Below are positions 8,372 to 19,350 of a stretch of 64,000 bases of DNA, piece by piece. The notes below the pieces were generated by a model. The model was not told where the DNA came from. It was given only the letters and a program-made list of their open reading frames with translations, and did not search any database. Source of the DNA: Arthrobacter sp. B3I9 (lineage in GTDB: Bacteria > Actinomycetota > Actinomycetes > Actinomycetales > Micrococcaceae); the NCBI RefSeq assembly GCF_030816935.1, contig NZ_JAUSYO010000001.1:3224001-3288000 (forward strand). The letters are read 5' to 3'. The stretch's first letter is position 1, and every line of letters begins with the position of its first letter. A program made the translations under genes and the position numbers.

Positions 8372-9820
8372 GTGAGCACTCAGACAACCTCCCCCGCACC
8401 CGCTGGAAAGACCGGCTTCCAGCTGCCCAGATGGGCCGGCTCGTTCGGCTTCCAGATCATCGCCGCCCTGATTGTCGGCCTGGCGCTCGGCCTCCTGGCC
8501 AAGTACACCGGCAGCACCAAGGCCAACCCCAATGCCCTCGGCACCACCCTGCAGACCATCGGCTCGAGCTACGTCTCACTGCTGCAGACCGCCGTCGTGC
8601 CCCTCATCTTCACCGCCGTCGTCAGCTCCATCTCCAACCTGCGGGCAGTCTCCAACGCCGCCCGGCTGGCCTGGAACACGCTGCTGTGGTTCGCGATCAC
8701 CTCCCTGATCGCCGTGCTGATCGGCATCGGCCTGGGCGTGCTGATGCAGCCTGGCGCCAGCACCGGGATCACCCAGGAAGCCAAGTACGCCGGCAAGTCC
8801 GGTGACTGGTGGGCCTTCCTGACCGGCCTGTTCCCGAAGAACTTCCTTGGCCTGGGCGCCAGCACCACCGTCACGGACGGCGTCGCCACCACCGCGGTGA
8901 GCTTCAACGTCCTCCAGATCCTGGTTATCGCCATCGCCGTCGGTATCGCAGCGCTCAAGGTGGGCAAGGCCGCCGAGCCGTTCCTGAACCTGAACGCCTC
9001 CGCCCTCGCCGTGATCCAGAAGGTCCTCTGGTGGATCATCCGCATCGCCCCGATCGGCACGGTGGGCCTGATCGGCAACGCTGTGGCGGTCTACGGCTGG
9101 GACACCATCGGCTCGCTCGGCAAGTTCACGGTCGCCATCTACGTCGGCCTTGCCCTGGTGCTGTTCGTTGTCTACCCGGTGCTGATCCGCACCCACGGCC
9201 TGTCCGTCAAGCAGTACTTCTCCGGCGTGTGGCCCGCCGTGCAGCTGGCCTTTGTCTCCCGCTCGTCCGTAGGCACCCTCCCGCTCACCCAGCGCGTGAC
9301 CGAGCGCAGCCTGGGCGTCCCCCGCGCCTACGCATCCTTCGCCGTGCCGCTGGGCGCCACCACCAAGATGGACGGCTGCGCCGCGATCTACCCGGCGGTC
9401 TCCGCGATCTTCGTGGCCCAGTTCTTCGGCATCCAGCTCGACTTCACCCAGTACCTGCTGATCGTGCTCGTATCTGTGCTCGGCTCCGCGGCAACGGCCG
9501 GCACCACGGGCGCCGTCGTCATGCTGACCCTGACGCTCTCCACCCTGGGACTCCCCCTGGCCGGCGTCGGCCTGCTGCTGGCCATTGACCCGATCCTGGA
9601 CATGGGCCGCACGGCCGTCAACGTGGCCGGACAGGCACTGGTCCCGACTCTCGTCGCCAAGCGGCAGGGCATCCTGAACGAGTCGCTCTACAACGCACCG
9701 CGCAACGGTGACCCGTTCGTCGACGACGTCGACAACACAGTCGCCGGCACCGACGCCAACAGCACCGACCCTTCGGCTGCTCACGGCGTTGACCGCGACC
9801 TGGCAACGGCGCGGCCGTAA
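8372..9820 (+). CDS. Cation:dicarboxylate (DAACS) symporter
   Basis: The 482-aa polytopic membrane protein belongs to the dicarboxylate/amino acid:cation symporter family (GltP/DctA type), which takes up C4-dicarboxylates or acidic amino acids with H+ or Na+. The substrate hairpin SRSSVGTLPLTQRV, the ATTKMDGCAAIYPAVSAIF segment and DPILDMGRTAVNVAGQ match the family core. A hydrophilic Asp/Thr-rich tail of about 40 residues follows. Whether it carries dicarboxylate or glutamate cannot be decided from sequence. The gene is leaderless, lies downstream of an 18-bp palindrome, and ends at a strong hairpin terminator. Confidence 0.88.
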   Translation: MSTQTTSPAPAGKTGFQLPRWAGSFGFQIIAALIVGLALGLLAKYTGSTKANPNALGTTLQTIGSSYVSLLQTAVVPLIFTAVVSSISNLRAVSNAARLAWNTLLWFAITSLIAVLIGIGLGVLMQPGASTGITQEAKYAGKSGDWWAFLTGLFPKNFLGLGASTTVTDGVATTAVSFNVLQILVIAIAVGIAALKVGKAAEPFLNLNASALAVIQKVLWWIIRIAPIGTVGLIGNAVAVYGWDTIGSLGKFTVAIYVGLALVLFVVYPVLIRTHGLSVKQYFSGVWPAVQLAFVSRSSVGTLPLTQRVTERSLGVPRAYASFAVPLGATTKMDGCAAIYPAVSAIFVAQFFGIQLDFTQYLLIVLVSVLGSAATAGTTGAVVMLTLTLSTLGLPLAGVGLLLAIDPILDMGRTAVNVAGQALVPTLVAKRQGILNESLYNAPRNGDPFVDDVDNTVAGTDANSTDPSAAHGVDRDLATARP

Positions 9821-9837
9821 CCGCCGCAACGGGCCAC

Positions 9838-9882
9838 AACAGGAGAAGTCCCCGGGAAATGATCCCGGGGACTTCTCCTGTT
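9838..9882 (+). terminator. 20-bp perfect hairpin terminator
   Basis: A perfect 20-bp stem (AACAGGAGAAGTCCCCGGGA and its complement) encloses a 5-nt loop, just after the symporter stop. The 5' arm begins with AA and the 3' arm ends with TT, so it can act for the converging gene on the other strand too. Confidence 0.85.
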
Positions 9883-9949
9883 AAGCGTCCCAGGCGCTTT
9901 AACGGTCCTAGGCGTTGCCTCCCGGAAACCGCCGCGGCCGCGGCGGTTC

Positions 9950-10510
9950 CTAGTGCCTTCCTCCCCCGAGGACGCCCTTTTCCACGGCCTTAGCCACCGC
10001 GTCGGCCTCGGCCTGATTCAGTGTTCCATCGGTGACGGCCTTGTCCAGCCTGGTCTTCAGGGTTGCGGCGCGGTCCGCCTGCGCAGCCGTGCGGAGCTCC
10101 TCGAGGGCCGCCGTGACCTTCGATTCCTCGATGCCGAGCGACGACGCCAGGGACTTGGCGAGGGCCGCTTCGCGGGCAGCGTGGTCCGGTTTAGTGCCTT
10201 CGGCAGGCGGGGCGGCGGGCTTGTTGGCATCGCGGAACGCCTTCAGTGCTTCCCTAAGTTTGGCCTCATCGACGCCGAGCTTGGCAGCCAGTCCGGATAC
10301 CTGAACGCCGGCCCGGTCCCCGCCTCGGCCGTGACCCCCGTGCCGGCCCGGACCGTCGGTGGTCCCGGGCGTCGCATCCGTCGTGGCGCTGGTGCTGGGA
10401 GCGGGAGCCGGAGTAGTGGCGGCTGATGCCATGCCGGCAATCCCGAAGCCGGCGCCGAGGGCCAGGGCCGCTGCGGAGACGCCGAGGGCGATTCTCTTCG
10501 TGCTTGACAT
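9950..10510 (-). CDS. Secreted helical-repeat protein of unknown function
   Basis: The 186-aa precursor has a clear Sec signal (MSSTKRIALG, hydrophobic core, cleavage after ASA near residue 36). A low-complexity Thr/Pro/Ala and Gly/His/Arg-rich linker follows. Two similar helical segments come next, LAAKLGVDEAKLREAL and LASSLGIEESKVTAAL, each LAxxLGxxExKxxxAL. A third helical region (TLNQAEADAVAKAVEKG) and a GGGRH tail close it. No enzyme motif is visible. The start at 10510 is supported by AGGAGAG about 9 nt upstream. Similar short secreted proteins occur in Arthrobacter without assigned function. It is divergent from the TetR gene. Confidence 0.75.
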   Translation of the reverse strand: MSSTKRIALGVSAAALALGAGFGIAGMASAATTPAPAPSTSATTDATPGTTDGPGRHGGHGRGGDRAGVQVSGLAAKLGVDEAKLREALKAFRDANKPAAPPAEGTKPDHAAREAALAKSLASSLGIEESKVTAALEELRTAAQADRAATLKTRLDKAVTDGTLNQAEADAVAKAVEKGVLGGGRH

Positions 10511-10684
10511 GTACTTCTCTCCTGGATCTGCCGTACGGTGACGGCTCCTTATGGTGCGGCCTTCGTCCCAAGACGAGGCAGTTCCAGTCTGCTCCAACAG
10601 CTTCACTTCTAGCTGTCGGGAAGCTTTGATCTTCCTGTGAATCGTCTTGCGCCCAGCTGGAACGCCCATCCTTGGTTGCCCACA

Positions 10685-10705
10685 GTGCAAACATGCACGT
10701 AGTGT
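10685..10705 (+). promoter_or_regulatory. TetR-gene promoter with probable autoregulatory operator
   Basis: GTGCA-AACA-TGCAC (10685-10698), a perfect inverted repeat, lies in the -35/-10 spacer. It runs directly into TAGTGT (10700-10705), which is six bases before the GTG start at 10712. An operator overlapping the leaderless promoter is the classic geometry for TetR autorepression. Confidence 0.55.
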
Positions 10706-10711
10706 AACCAA

Positions 10712-11446
10712 GTGACCTCCCCCGCCCCTGCCTCCGATTCACCGCCCGAGAGCTCGGGCCCCTCCCGCCGTGAACTCAACAAAGCGGCAACCCGCCAGGC
10801 CATCACGGATGCTGCCCTGGGACAGCTCCGCAGCAAGGGGCCCGGCAATTTCACCGTGGAAGACATAGCGGCCTCGGCCGGGATCTCCCGCCGGACGTTT
10901 TTCAACTACTTCAACAGCACCGAAGCCGCGATCGCTGCCGTCACCTTCAGTTTCCTCGACAAGGCGCTGCAGCAGTTCCGCTTGCGCCCGGCCGGCGAAC
11001 CTTTCCTGGAATCCGCCCGGGCGGCCCTGGTGGCCCTCGCGGACCCGATGACGGCGGCCCCCATGGCCGAGCTCTACATCCTGGGCAAGTCCAACCCGCA
11101 ACTCAGCCGCTCCGAACTCGAGGCCTGGGACCACTGCACCGCTGAAATCATCGCCGCCGCCCGCGAGCGCTTCAGCGAGGGGACCGGCGTCGAACTCGAT
11201 GAACTGTACCTCCGCGCCCTGGCCGGCTCCGTCATCTCCTGCGGCAAGGCCGCCATGGACGTGTGGCTGGCACGGTGCGGCGGGTCCCTCACCGCGGAAT
11301 CCCTTTCCATCCTCCGCCAGCTCCTGATCGATTCCATGGGCCTGCTGGGCTCTGGTTTCGCCCTCCCCGCAGCCGGCGAGGAAGCTTCCCGGGCCGCCAG
11401 TGCGGCCGTCCCGTCCACCGCCACCCCTTCCCCAGATCGGCACTGA
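10712..11446 (+). CDS. TetR/AcrR-family transcriptional regulator
   Basis: The 244-aa protein has an N-terminal TetR helix-turn-helix (about residues 22-68: TRQAITDAALGQL, FTVEDIAASAGISRRTFFNYF) and a divergent helical ligand-binding domain. An Ala/Ser/Pro-rich tail follows. It probably represses itself and the MMPL transporter that starts 1 nt after its stop codon, releasing when it binds the exported ligand; the ligand is unknown. The transcript is predicted to be leaderless and the promoter carries an inverted repeat that could be its operator. Confidence 0.88.
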   Translation: MTSPAPASDSPPESSGPSRRELNKAATRQAITDAALGQLRSKGPGNFTVEDIAASAGISRRTFFNYFNSTEAAIAAVTFSFLDKALQQFRLRPAGEPFLESARAALVALADPMTAAPMAELYILGKSNPQLSRSELEAWDHCTAEIIAAARERFSEGTGVELDELYLRALAGSVISCGKAAMDVWLARCGGSLTAESLSILRQLLIDSMGLLGSGFALPAAGEEASRAASAAVPSTATPSPDRH

Positions 11447-11447
11447 C

Positions 11448-13991
11448 ATGGCACTGCTCCTGTACCGCCTCGGCAAGTTCTCCTACCGGCACCGCTGGCT
11501 GGTCGTTTCACTGTGGCTCGCGGTGATGGTCGCCGTCGGCGGTGCCGCCGCAGCCTTCCACGGCACGTTGTCCAACAACTTCCAGATTCCGGGCACGGAA
11601 ACCCAGCAGATGGCTGACAAGCTCAAGACTGACCTCCCGGCTTCCTCGGGCGGCTCGGCGAGCATCGTCTTCGAAGCCAACGGCAGCGGGTTCAGCGAGG
11701 CCGGCAAGGACGCGGTTTCCGCCGCTCTGACAAAGCTGGAGACCCTCCCGGATGTCCGGGGAACCGTGGATCCGTTCGCAACCCAGGCGCAGCTGGGCAA
11801 TGCCGCTGCCGAACTGGCCGCGGGCGAGCAGCAGGCAGCCGCGGGCAAGGCACAAGTGGACAAGGCCGCCGCCGACCTCACGGGCGGAAAGTCCCAGCTG
11901 GCCGCCGCCGAAGCGCAGATGGCAGCAGCAGGCCTCCCCGCCGCGGCCATCGAGGCCCGGCTGGCGCCACAGAAGGCCGCCCTCGCGGAAGGCCAGGCAA
12001 AGCTCGACGCCGGCACCAAGGAGCTGGAGGCCGGCAATGAAAAGCTGGCCCTCGGCAAGCGCCAGCTGGAAGCCTCCCAGGGGCTGCGCTTCGTCTCCGA
12101 GGACGGCAAGGCCGCAATCGCGCAGGTCCAGTTCAAGACCTCGATCAACGGCCTGAAGCCGGAGGTGCGGCAGGAAGTCCAGGACATCGTCAAGGAAGTT
12201 TCCGCCGCCGACGTGACCGCCTTGCCCAGCAAGGAAATCAGCGAGGACATCTCGGAGATCTTCGGCACCGCCGAGATCATCGGCATCGCCGTTGCCGCCC
12301 TGGTCCTGGTGCTGATGCTGGGCACCCTGGTCGCCGCGGGGCTCCCCCTGCTGATGGCTATCGTCGGCGTGGCCGTCGGCGTCGGCGGCACCTTCGCGTT
12401 CAGCGGCGCCGTCGACATGAGCTCCATCTCGCCGATGCTGGCCCTCATGCTCGGCCTCGCCGTTGGTATCGACTACTCCCTGTTCATCGTCAACCGGCAC
12501 CGCGGCCAGCTGCTAGCGGGGATGGACGCCGAGGAGTCCGTGGCGCTGGCCACCGGCACGTCCGGCAACGCCGTGCTGTTCGCGGGACTCACCGTGATCA
12601 TTGCCCTCGCCGCCCTCGTGGTTCCGGGGCTGCCGTTCCTCACGGTCATGGGCCTCTCCGCCGCCGCTACCGTGGCCGTCGCCGTCGTCGTCGCTTTGAC
12701 CCTGACGCCGGCCATCCTGTCGCTGGTCGGCCGTAGGCTCATCTCCAAGCGGGCCTGGGCCAAGGCCGAGCGCCACAATGCCGCCCCCGGGCACGTGACC
12801 GAGGACCGCGCCAAGGACGAGTTCCGCAGCAGCCATGGCTGGGGCGGCGCGGTCACCCGGCACCCCTGGCTCGCGCTGCTGGCCGGTGTGCTGCTGCTGG
12901 GCGTCGTTGCCCTGCCCGCCAGCCAGCTCCGGCTGGCCCTGCCGGACGCCAGTTCGGAGCCGGTGGCTTCCCAGGCGTTCCAGGCCTATGACGTCACCAA
13001 GCGCAGCTTTGGCGAGGGCATGACCGGGCCCATCATCGTCGTCGGCGATCTGCCTGCAGGGCTCACCGCCACCGAGGCACAGGCCAAGCAGTTCGACGTG
13101 GCCGACATCCTGCGCGAGACGGACAACGTTGCCGCCGCCGTGCCGCTGGCCCTGACCGAGGACCGCCGCACCGCCGTCTTCCAAATCCTGCCGAAGGAGG
13201 GTCCGGCCAGCGCCAGCACCGTCGAGGTGGTCTCGGATCTGCGCGCCGAGAAGGGCCAGATCAAGGATTCCACGGGTGTCAGCATCGGCCTCACCGGCCA
13301 GACCGCGGGCAACGTGGACGTCTCCACCAAGCTGGGCGATGCCCTTCCGCCGTATCTGGCGATCGTGGTGGGCCTGTCCCTGATCCTTCTGCTGCTGGTG
13401 TTCCGTTCCATCTGGGTGCCGCTGCTGGCCACCGGAGGGTTCCTGCTTTCGCTCGCTGCCGCGTTCGGCGCCGTAGTGGCCGTGTACCAGTGGGGTTGGC
13501 TGGGCAGGGTGTTCGGCGTCGAGAACCCGGGCGCGGTGCTGAGCTTCCTGCCGATCATCCTGATCGGCGTGCTCTTCGGCCTGGCCATGGACTATCAGGT
13601 CTTCATCGCCTCCGGGATGCGCGAGGCCTTCATGCACGGCGAACCGGCCAAACATGCAGTTCGCTCCGGCTTCAGCCATGCCGCCGCGGTGGTCACGGCG
13701 GCAGCGATCATCATGGTCAGCGTGTTCTCGGGCTTCATCTTCTCCCACCTGAACATGGTCCGGCCGCTGGGTTTCGCCATGGCCTTCGGGGTGCTGATCG
13801 ATGCGTTCGTGGTCCGCATGACGATCGTTCCGGCCGTGATGTACCTGCTCGGCGGGAAGGCGTGGTGGCTGCCCCGCTGGCTGGACCGGATCCTGCCCGA
13901 CGTGGACGTTGAGGGCGCGAAGCTGAGGAAGCCGGACACGACGCCGACAGGCACCGCCGCCGAGGAGCCTGAAGAGGTCGGCGCCCGCTGA
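11448..13991 (+). CDS. MMPL-family (RND superfamily) transporter
   Basis: The 847-aa membrane protein has two MMPL halves, each with a first transmembrane helix, a large extracytoplasmic domain and a block of five helices. GIDYSLFIVNRHR in the first block and AMDYQVFIASGMRE in the second are the conserved MMPL Asp-Tyr motifs of the proton relay. The first extracytoplasmic domain carries an Ala/Gln/Lys-rich segment of about 100 residues (near 125-220) with repeating QLxxG/ELxxG units, probably a coiled coil. The start is fixed by the TGA-C-ATG junction with the TetR gene. It exports a lipid or hydrophobic compound; the substrate is not predictable. Confidence 0.88.
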   Translation: MALLLYRLGKFSYRHRWLVVSLWLAVMVAVGGAAAAFHGTLSNNFQIPGTETQQMADKLKTDLPASSGGSASIVFEANGSGFSEAGKDAVSAALTKLETLPDVRGTVDPFATQAQLGNAAAELAAGEQQAAAGKAQVDKAAADLTGGKSQLAAAEAQMAAAGLPAAAIEARLAPQKAALAEGQAKLDAGTKELEAGNEKLALGKRQLEASQGLRFVSEDGKAAIAQVQFKTSINGLKPEVRQEVQDIVKEVSAADVTALPSKEISEDISEIFGTAEIIGIAVAALVLVLMLGTLVAAGLPLLMAIVGVAVGVGGTFAFSGAVDMSSISPMLALMLGLAVGIDYSLFIVNRHRGQLLAGMDAEESVALATGTSGNAVLFAGLTVIIALAALVVPGLPFLTVMGLSAAATVAVAVVVALTLTPAILSLVGRRLISKRAWAKAERHNAAPGHVTEDRAKDEFRSSHGWGGAVTRHPWLALLAGVLLLGVVALPASQLRLALPDASSEPVASQAFQAYDVTKRSFGEGMTGPIIVVGDLPAGLTATEAQAKQFDVADILRETDNVAAAVPLALTEDRRTAVFQILPKEGPASASTVEVVSDLRAEKGQIKDSTGVSIGLTGQTAGNVDVSTKLGDALPPYLAIVVGLSLILLLLVFRSIWVPLLATGGFLLSLAAAFGAVVAVYQWGWLGRVFGVENPGAVLSFLPIILIGVLFGLAMDYQVFIASGMREAFMHGEPAKHAVRSGFSHAAAVVTAAAIIMVSVFSGFIFSHLNMVRPLGFAMAFGVLIDAFVVRMTIVPAVMYLLGGKAWWLPRWLDRILPDVDVEGAKLRKPDTTPTGTAAEEPEEVGAR

Positions 13992-14038
13992 CCGTTGTGG
14001 CCGGTCACGGTTGTGGCCGCTGACGCTGTTCCGGAGGC

Positions 14039-15538
14039 TTAGGCCGCGTCGGACTCGTGACGCCGGTGCTGGGTCCGTTTGCGAGTCTTGGCATAGTGCC
14101 GGATTTCGCGCCGGAGGTGCAGGGTCGACGGGTCTGCGGATGCGACCGCGGGTACGGCGGCCACGCTTGTGCCTGCCGCTGCTGCCCGTACCGGTGTGCC
14201 GGGCAGGGGTGGCGCAGCGGAGTGGTAGCTGTGGCCGGTGGGGGTGGTTACTTCGACGGTGTGCCTAAGCTCTGGAGTCCCGGTGGGATCGGGGCGGGGC
14301 CGGCTTGTCCAGCCGGGGATTTCCTTGGTGTGGTTGCAGGCTTCGCAGAGGCCGGCTCCGTTGGCCGCGGTGGTTGGTCCTCCTTGGGCCCAGGGGAGGA
14401 TGTGGTCCATGTGCCGGATCGGGGCGTCGCAGTACGGGGTGCGGCAGGTGTCGTCGCGGGCTTGGAGGAACCGGCGGAGCCCGGCCGGGAAAAGCCGGGC
14501 CTTGGAGTCCATCGCGACGAGGTCCCCGCTGCCGGGTGCGGTGTAGAGCCGCCGCACCCAGGTCTGCAGCTGCTCCAGACTGGTTGCCGTTGAGACCGAA
14601 CCCGGGCCGCCGCGTTTGATGAGTTGGCGGGCCCAGCCGGCGGGGACGACGCCGTAGCCCGGAAGCCGGACGGGTTCGCTGTCGCCTTGAAGGAGGGTGC
14701 GGTCGGTCATGACGAGCTGGATTTCAATGCCGCTGATCCCGCCCGCCCGCCCGGTGCTCCGTTCGACCAGGGCGTCGGACGTCAGCTGACCCCGGGTGCG
14801 GGGGTCCCCGGCGGAGCGGGCGGTGTCGGCGTGCCGGGTCAACGCCGCGTAAACGGCGACGCCCTCGTCCACCGGCAGCAGGGCGGTCAGGTAGCACATG
14901 GTGTCGGGCGCCGGGCGCAGGCTGACGTGACGTTCGGTCGCGGCGTGCGCCGCTCGCTGCGTGACGGACCGCGGGTCCCGCCGGTACGAGGCGGCCCGGG
15001 CCGCGGCGATGATGGCGCGGTCCCCGGCGCCGGTGAAGGTGCCGGTGTCGGCGGCGAGTTCCTCGTCCACAGCAGCCCGGTCGGCGGCGGGCAGGCAGGC
15101 GGTTTCGCGCACGATCAGGGTGGCGCCCCATTCGTTGAGCTGCCCGGTCTCGAGCGCGGCGAGGGTGTGCGGCATTTCGGTCACGAGGGCTTTGGCGAGG
15201 CCCAGATGCCGAGAGCCGCGGGCCGGCGATTCCCGCCGGGCCAGGGCAATCTGTGCCGCGACGCCGGCGCCAAGCTGGTCGGCGGGCATCCCGGCGTCGG
15301 CTTGTTCACGGCGCTGGGCCAGGTCGAAGGCGACGGCATTCCGGGCCTGGCGGGCGGCCAGGGCGGACTTCATGTCTTCCAGTTCGCGTGTTTCGCTGAT
15401 GAGTTCGGCGGCGCTGGCCGGGGCCGGCAGAGCGGCCAGGTTCCGCGTGAGGTCAGCGACGGTCATGCCTGCCGTCTGCACTGTGTCGTGCTCCTGCTCG
15501 TCGTGCTCCTGGCTGCCGTGCTCCCGCTTGCCGTCCAT
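14039..15538 (-). CDS. DUF222/HNH endonuclease-domain protein (13E12-like)
   Basis: The 499-aa protein combines an N-terminal DUF222 region with a C-terminal HNH nuclease fold: [23 protein letters not shown], then CEACNHTKE. This gives the Cys pairs and the His/Asn catalytic residues. It matches the 13E12-type proteins that occur in many copies in Micrococcaceae and mycobacterial genomes; their role is unclear and some are associated with repeats. A basic tail ([13 protein letters not shown]) may bind nucleic acid. GACACT ends 6 nt before the ATG, a plausible leaderless promoter. It converges with the MMPL gene across a 47-bp gap. Confidence 0.85.
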   Translation of the reverse strand: MDGKREHGSQEHDEQEHDTVQTAGMTVADLTRNLAALPAPASAAELISETRELEDMKSALAARQARNAVAFDLAQRREQADAGMPADQLGAGVAAQIALARRESPARGSRHLGLAKALVTEMPHTLAALETGQLNEWGATLIVRETACLPAADRAAVDEELAADTGTFTGAGDRAIIAAARAASYRRDPRSVTQRAAHAATERHVSLRPAPDTMCYLTALLPVDEGVAVYAALTRHADTARSAGDPRTRGQLTSDALVERSTGRAGGISGIEIQLVMTDRTLLQGDSEPVRLPGYGVVPAGWARQLIKRGGPGSVSTATSLEQLQTWVRRLYTAPGSGDLVAMDSKARLFPAGLRRFLQARDDTCRTPYCDAPIRHMDHILPWAQGGPTTAANGAGLCEACNHTKEIPGWTSRPRPDPTGTPELRHTVEVTTPTGHSYHSAAPPLPGTPVRAAAAGTSVAAVPAVASADPSTLHLRREIRHYAKTRKRTQHRRHESDAA

Positions 15539-15670
15539 GGTTCAAGTGTCCCTGCGGGCTATGACATTTTATGGCCAACCGACACTGTTCGGGTATCCCG
15601 ACGCTGTCTTCGACCGGACGCCGCTCGAAGGTGAGCCACACACGCCCCGCACGGACCAAGGGCCGTCGTC

Positions 15671-15676
15671 TAGGCT
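15671..15676 (+). promoter_or_regulatory. Leaderless -10 box of maf
   Basis: TAGGCT is followed by six bases (GGAACC) and the GTG at 15683. Confidence 0.6.
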
Positions 15677-15682
15677 GGAACC

Positions 15683-16381
15683 GTGACCCGCCTTATCCTC
15701 GCCTCCCAGTCCCCCGCCCGCACCAAGCTGCTCAGCTACGCCGGCATCCGGCACGAAGTCCTCGTCTCGGACGTGGACGAGGACGCCGTCCAGGCCCGGT
15801 ACGGTGTCACAGATCCGCACGACACCGCCCTGCTGCTCGCCCGGGCCAAAGCTGAGGCAGTGGCATCGCTGCCCGACGCGGAAGGCGCACTGGTGCTAGG
15901 CTGCGATTCGGTCTTCGAGTTCGACGGCGAGGCCCACGGCAAGCCGTACACGCCCGACGTCGCGAGGGAACGGATGCTGCGCATGAGCGGCAGCATGGGT
16001 GTGCTGCACACCGGCCATTGGCTTGTGGACTGCCGCGACACCGACGGTAACGCAGACGGCGAAAGCGCCCAGGCCGGTTCCGAGGGCCCCGGTACCGGCG
16101 CCACCCTGGGGTATGTCACGTCCGCCGAGGTGCACTTCATGGAGATGAGCACCGAGGAGATCGACGCTTACATCGCCACCGGGGAGCCGCTGCAGTGCGC
16201 CGGGTCCTTCACCATCGACGGCTACGGCGGGGCCTTCATCCGCAAGGTCGACGGCGATCCCCACACCGTCGTCGGGCTCTCCATCTCAACCCTCCGCGGC
16301 CTGCTCAGCCAAGCTAAAGTAAGCATCACCGAACTCTGGGCCGAAGGGGCGGTGGATCTGGCCGAGGTGCGCGCCGAGTGA
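15683..16381 (+). CDS. maf: Maf-like nucleoside triphosphate pyrophosphatase
   Basis: The 232-aa protein starts LILASQSPARTKLL, matching the Maf signature SxSPRRxxLL. Further motifs are GCDSVFEFDGEAHGKP, the ITELWAEG C terminus and the conserved GEPLQCAGSFTIDGYGG. Maf proteins hydrolyse non-canonical or canonical NTPs to NMPs and are implicated in septum control. It is longer than E. coli Maf (about 195 aa) because of a Gly/Ser/Glu-rich insertion near residues 118-140. The classical ADT motif reads CDS, so its nucleotide preference is uncertain. In mycobacteria maf also lies between the acc genes. Confidence 0.88.
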   Translation: MTRLILASQSPARTKLLSYAGIRHEVLVSDVDEDAVQARYGVTDPHDTALLLARAKAEAVASLPDAEGALVLGCDSVFEFDGEAHGKPYTPDVARERMLRMSGSMGVLHTGHWLVDCRDTDGNADGESAQAGSEGPGTGATLGYVTSAEVHFMEMSTEEIDAYIATGEPLQCAGSFTIDGYGGAFIRKVDGDPHTVVGLSISTLRGLLSQAKVSITELWAEGAVDLAEVRAE

Positions 16382-16438
16382 GCCGTTTAGCAGTTCCTTT
16401 GTGGCAACCCTACAAAGACGGGGCCGTTTACGGGCGGA

Positions 16439-16482
16439 TTCCGCAAGTAATATCAGCGGAACCCACAAAACCGCGCTAGGCT
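16439..16482 (+). promoter_or_regulatory. Candidate accA promoter with inverted repeat
   Basis: TTCCGC (16439-16444) and GCGGAA (16456-16461) form an inverted repeat with an 11-nt spacer. TAGGCT (16477-16482) is a good -10 box. The start of transcription would be near 16489, leaving a short leader that carries AAGGAG before the TTG start. Confidence 0.45.
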
Positions 16483-16506
16483 CCCTGAAGGAAAGAAGGA
16501 GACGCC

Positions 16507-18366
<1,860 letters not shown>

Positions 18367-18374
18367 TAGAGGGG

Positions 18375-18402
18375 CCGGGTAGCGGACGGTCCGGGTAGCG
18401 GA
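18375..18402 (+). repeat. Tandem 12-bp direct repeat before the amidotransferase gene
   Basis: CCGGGTAGCGGA occurs at 18375-18386 and 18391-18402, a 16-bp period, just upstream of the next gene. It may be a regulator site or simple duplication. Confidence 0.4.
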
Positions 18403-18431
18403 AGGACGGACCGGAACGGCACACTAGTTCC

Positions 18432-19163
18432 GTGAAGCCGTTCCTGCTCCTCGCCTCCCGGGCGGAAGACACCGCCGCCGACGACGAATACCGCGCCTAC
18501 CTGCGCTATACCGGGCTGGCCGCGGCGCAGCTGCACCGGATCCGGATGGAGGCGGCCCCTTTGCCGCCACTGGAGCTCTCGGACTATTCGGGTGTGATCG
18601 TCGGCGGCAGCCCGTTCACCTCCAGCGACCCGGAAGATCAGAAAACTGCCGCCCAGCAGCGCGTGGAGCGCGAACTCTCCGCGCTGCTGGACCGGATCGT
18701 GGCTGAGGATTTCCCGTTTCTGGGCGCCTGCTATGGGGTCGGCACGCTGGGCCTGCATCAGGGCGCGGTGATTGACCGGACCTACGGCGAAGGACTGGGC
18801 GGCGTCACCATCAAACTGACCCCCGAGGGGTTGAACGATCCCCTGCTCAAGGGCCTGCCGGAGGAGTTCACGGCGTTCACCGGCCACAAGGAGGGATGCA
18901 CCGTCCTGCCGCCGCACGCGGTTCTGCTGGCGAGCTCCGCCGCCTGCCCTGTGCATATGTTCCGGATCAAGACGAACCTCTATGCCACCCAGTTCCACCC
19001 GGAGCTCGACGCCGAAGGGCTGATCACCCGGATCGACATCTACCGCCATGCCGGGTACTTCCCGCCGGAATCGGCCGAGATGCTGATGGAAGATGCCCGG
19101 CAGTTCGTTGCCACGGAGCCGATGAAAATCTTGGAGAACTTCGTGGAGCGGTACGCCAGCTGA
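18432..19163 (+). CDS. Class I glutamine amidotransferase-like protein
   Basis: The 243-aa single-domain protein resembles the GMP-synthase-like type 1 amidotransferases. The nucleophile elbow is GACYGVG (Cys100), and the His-Glu pair lies in TQFHPELD. No synthetase domain is attached, so its acceptor is unknown; such stand-alone proteins are often annotated glutamine amidotransferase. No Shine-Dalgarno is present. CACACT lies 6 nt before the GTG, an imperfect leaderless promoter. A strong terminator follows about 90 nt downstream. Confidence 0.85.
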   Translation: MKPFLLLASRAEDTAADDEYRAYLRYTGLAAAQLHRIRMEAAPLPPLELSDYSGVIVGGSPFTSSDPEDQKTAAQQRVERELSALLDRIVAEDFPFLGACYGVGTLGLHQGAVIDRTYGEGLGGVTIKLTPEGLNDPLLKGLPEEFTAFTGHKEGCTVLPPHAVLLASSAACPVHMFRIKTNLYATQFHPELDAEGLITRIDIYRHAGYFPPESAEMLMEDARQFVATEPMKILENFVERYAS

Positions 19164-19255
19164 GGGCCGGCGGAAGGGCCCAGGTCTGGACCGCGCCCGG
19201 GTCTGGACCGCCGTCGATTCCGGGAGGGCCCGGCCCTAAGGCCCGTGAAGGCACA

Positions 19256-19290
19256 AAGAAGCCCGGTGTGCTCAACACACCGGGCTTCTT
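19256..19290 (+). terminator. Bidirectional hairpin terminator
   Basis: A perfect 15-bp stem (AAGAAGCCCGGTGTG and its complement) surrounds the loop CTCAA. The A-rich 5' arm and T-rich 3' arm (TTCTT) allow termination from both strands. It lies between convergent genes. Confidence 0.85.
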
Positions 19291-19350
19291 CTTCCGTACA
19301 GGTTCGCCGGAACCAGCCTCAGGGATCAGTCCCAGGAACGACGGGGAGGG

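Noticed and set aside
13989..14007. A terminator after the MMPL gene
   Set aside because: The TGACCG/CGGTCA stem is only 6 bp and lacks a T tract.
14039..15538. The HNH/DUF222 gene as part of an active mobile element
   Set aside because: No terminal repeats, target duplication, integrase or transposase was found next to it. It is kept as an ordinary gene.
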